Positions 4,198 through 5,096 of a DNA stretch of 5,096 bases are shown here, one piece after another. The position numbers and the translations under genes are program-made. The stretch is from contig JACIWG010000074.1 of the NCBI GenBank assembly GCA_014361085.1, positions 1-5,096 of the forward strand. Direction: 5' to 3'. The notes beneath the pieces are model-generated. The model was not told the origin of the DNA. It ran no database searches and saw nothing but the letters and a program-made list of their open reading frames with translations. Each line of letters starts with the position of its first letter. The first letter of the stretch is position 1. This stretch comes from Nitrososphaeria archaeon (GTDB lineage: Archaea; Thermoproteota; Nitrososphaeria; JACIWG01).

Positions 4198-5096
4198 ATG
4201 GATGTGCTTGTTACAGGTGGAGCCGGATTTATAGGAAGCCATATCGTCGACAGCCTACCAGAATACTTTGAAAGGATTATAGTTTTAGATAATCTTTCAT
4301 CAGGCCGAATAGAAAACGTTAGGCATCATTTTGGCAAAAAATACTTTTCTTTTGTAAGGGCTGACCTAAAATTTTTTGAAACAGACTGGGTGAAAGTTTT
4401 CAAGGTTGACACAGTATTCCATTATGCTGCAAACCCTGAAGTAAGAGTAAGTGTTCTTGAGCCGAGAACACATTTTGAAGAAAACCTTCTAGCAACCTTC
4501 AACGTGCTTGAAGCGTGTAGAAAAAATGATGTATCATATATTGTTTTTGCGAGCACAAGCACAGTTTACGGTGACGCGCAAACGATACCTACGCCAGAAC
4601 AATATTATCCACTTGAACCAATATCAGTTTATGGATGCTGTAAGCTGGCATGTGAAAACATGATAAAAACATACTCGAAACTTTATGGTATAAAGGCTCT
4701 CATACTAAGGTATGCGAATGTTATAGGGCCTAGAAGTGCTCATGGTGTAATCTTCGACTTTATAAACAAACTTAAAACAAGCCCTAAAATTCTCGAAATC
4801 CTAGGTGATGGAACACAGAAGAAAAGCTACATACATGTAAGGGATGCTGTAGATGCAACAATACACCTTTACAGAAACTTTAAACCTTCAAAAAGCAATT
4901 ATAACATATATAATGTTGGAAACATGGACTGGATAACAGTTAAAGATATAGCGGACATAATTGTAAAAGAAATGGGCTTATCGAATGTAGAATATCATTT
5001 TTTACCTGCAACAGAAGATGGCAGGGGATGGTTAGGTGACGTAAAGTTTATGCTACTTGACATTTCAAAGCTAAAATCTACTGGTTGGATGCCGTC
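4198..5096 (+). CDS. NAD-dependent sugar-nucleotide epimerase/dehydratase, GalE-like (3' end cut by window)
   Basis: The frame is open to the window edge, giving 299 residues; most relatives are about 305-320 long, so only a short C-terminus is missing. It is an extended short-chain dehydrogenase. The NAD-binding GGAGFIG lies at 7-13, and DNLSSG (31-36) at the end of the second strand is an NAD-type signature. HYAANPEVRVSV (75-86) follows. The catalytic Ser/Thr lies in FASTSTVYG (117-125), with the Tyr-Lys pair in YGCCK (Y145, K149). LRYANVIGPR (170-179) and SYIHVRDAVDA (210-220) are the usual substrate-domain motifs. Such enzymes convert UDP-glucose and UDP-galactose, or their N-acetyl forms, for glycan and lipid-sugar synthesis in the cytosol; the exact sugar cannot be read from sequence. 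The ATG at 4198 places the Rossmann strand right at the N-terminus, as expected. The ATG at 4194 is in another frame. YGCCK has two cysteines in the usually Ala/Ser-Ser/Ala positions. Confidence 0.88.
   Translation, partial: MDVLVTGGAGFIGSHIVDSLPEYFERIIVLDNLSSGRIENVRHHFGKKYFSFVRADLKFFETDWVKVFKVDTVFHYAANPEVRVSVLEPRTHFEENLLATFNVLEACRKNDVSYIVFASTSTVYGDAQTIPTPEQYYPLEPISVYGCCKLACENMIKTYSKLYGIKALILRYANVIGPRSAHGVIFDFINKLKTSPKILEILGDGTQKKSYIHVRDAVDATIHLYRNFKPSKSNYNIYNVGNMDWITVKDIADIIVKEMGLSNVEYHFLPATEDGRGWLGDVKFMLLDISKLKSTGWMP

Overview
This window looks like part of an archaeal chromosome, most likely from the TACK group (Thermoproteota and relatives). Supporting signs are a Sulfolobus-type single-OB-fold SSB, a PAC2-family proteasome chaperone, a Trm14-like THUMP methyltransferase, TATA-box promoters about 27-28 bases upstream of leaderless ATG starts, GGTG-type Shine-Dalgarno sites before TTG starts, and T-run terminators. 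I cannot name the genus. Nothing points to a virus, plasmid, insertion sequence or CRISPR array.

Layout: a leaderless gene for an Nramp-like 11-helix membrane transporter (75-1511, +) converges on an ssb gene (1587-2018, -) across a short AT-rich terminator region. The ssb gene diverges from a PAC2 proteasome chaperone/activator gene (2129-2869, +) across a 110-base double promoter. A 172-base gap follows. It is not empty: it carries what looks like a complete C/D box guide RNA (about 2938-3007, +) with its own upstream AT-rich box and a downstream T run. Immediately after it come a strong Shine-Dalgarno site and the TTG start of a THUMP-domain tRNA methyltransferase, probably Trm14 (3042-4184, +). 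Thirteen bases later a GalE-like NAD-dependent sugar-nucleotide epimerase begins (4198 onward, +) and runs off the window close to its expected end.

The main find is the C/D box RNA. It has C, D', C' and D elements, a closing stem, a kink-turn at each box pair (the internal one with a matched A-U swap), and a 12-base D guide. Eleven bases of that guide are complementary to GCAUGAAUGGC, a segment I recall as highly conserved in archaeal 23S rRNA domain IV. It therefore probably guides 2'-O-methylation of the U in that segment. Next to Trm14 it forms a small RNA-modification pair. The other genes are housekeeping functions without an obvious common pathway: proteasome assembly, ssDNA binding, sugar-nucleotide conversion and transport.

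Initiation follows a clear split. The three ATG genes appear leaderless, and the two TTG genes have Shine-Dalgarno sites.
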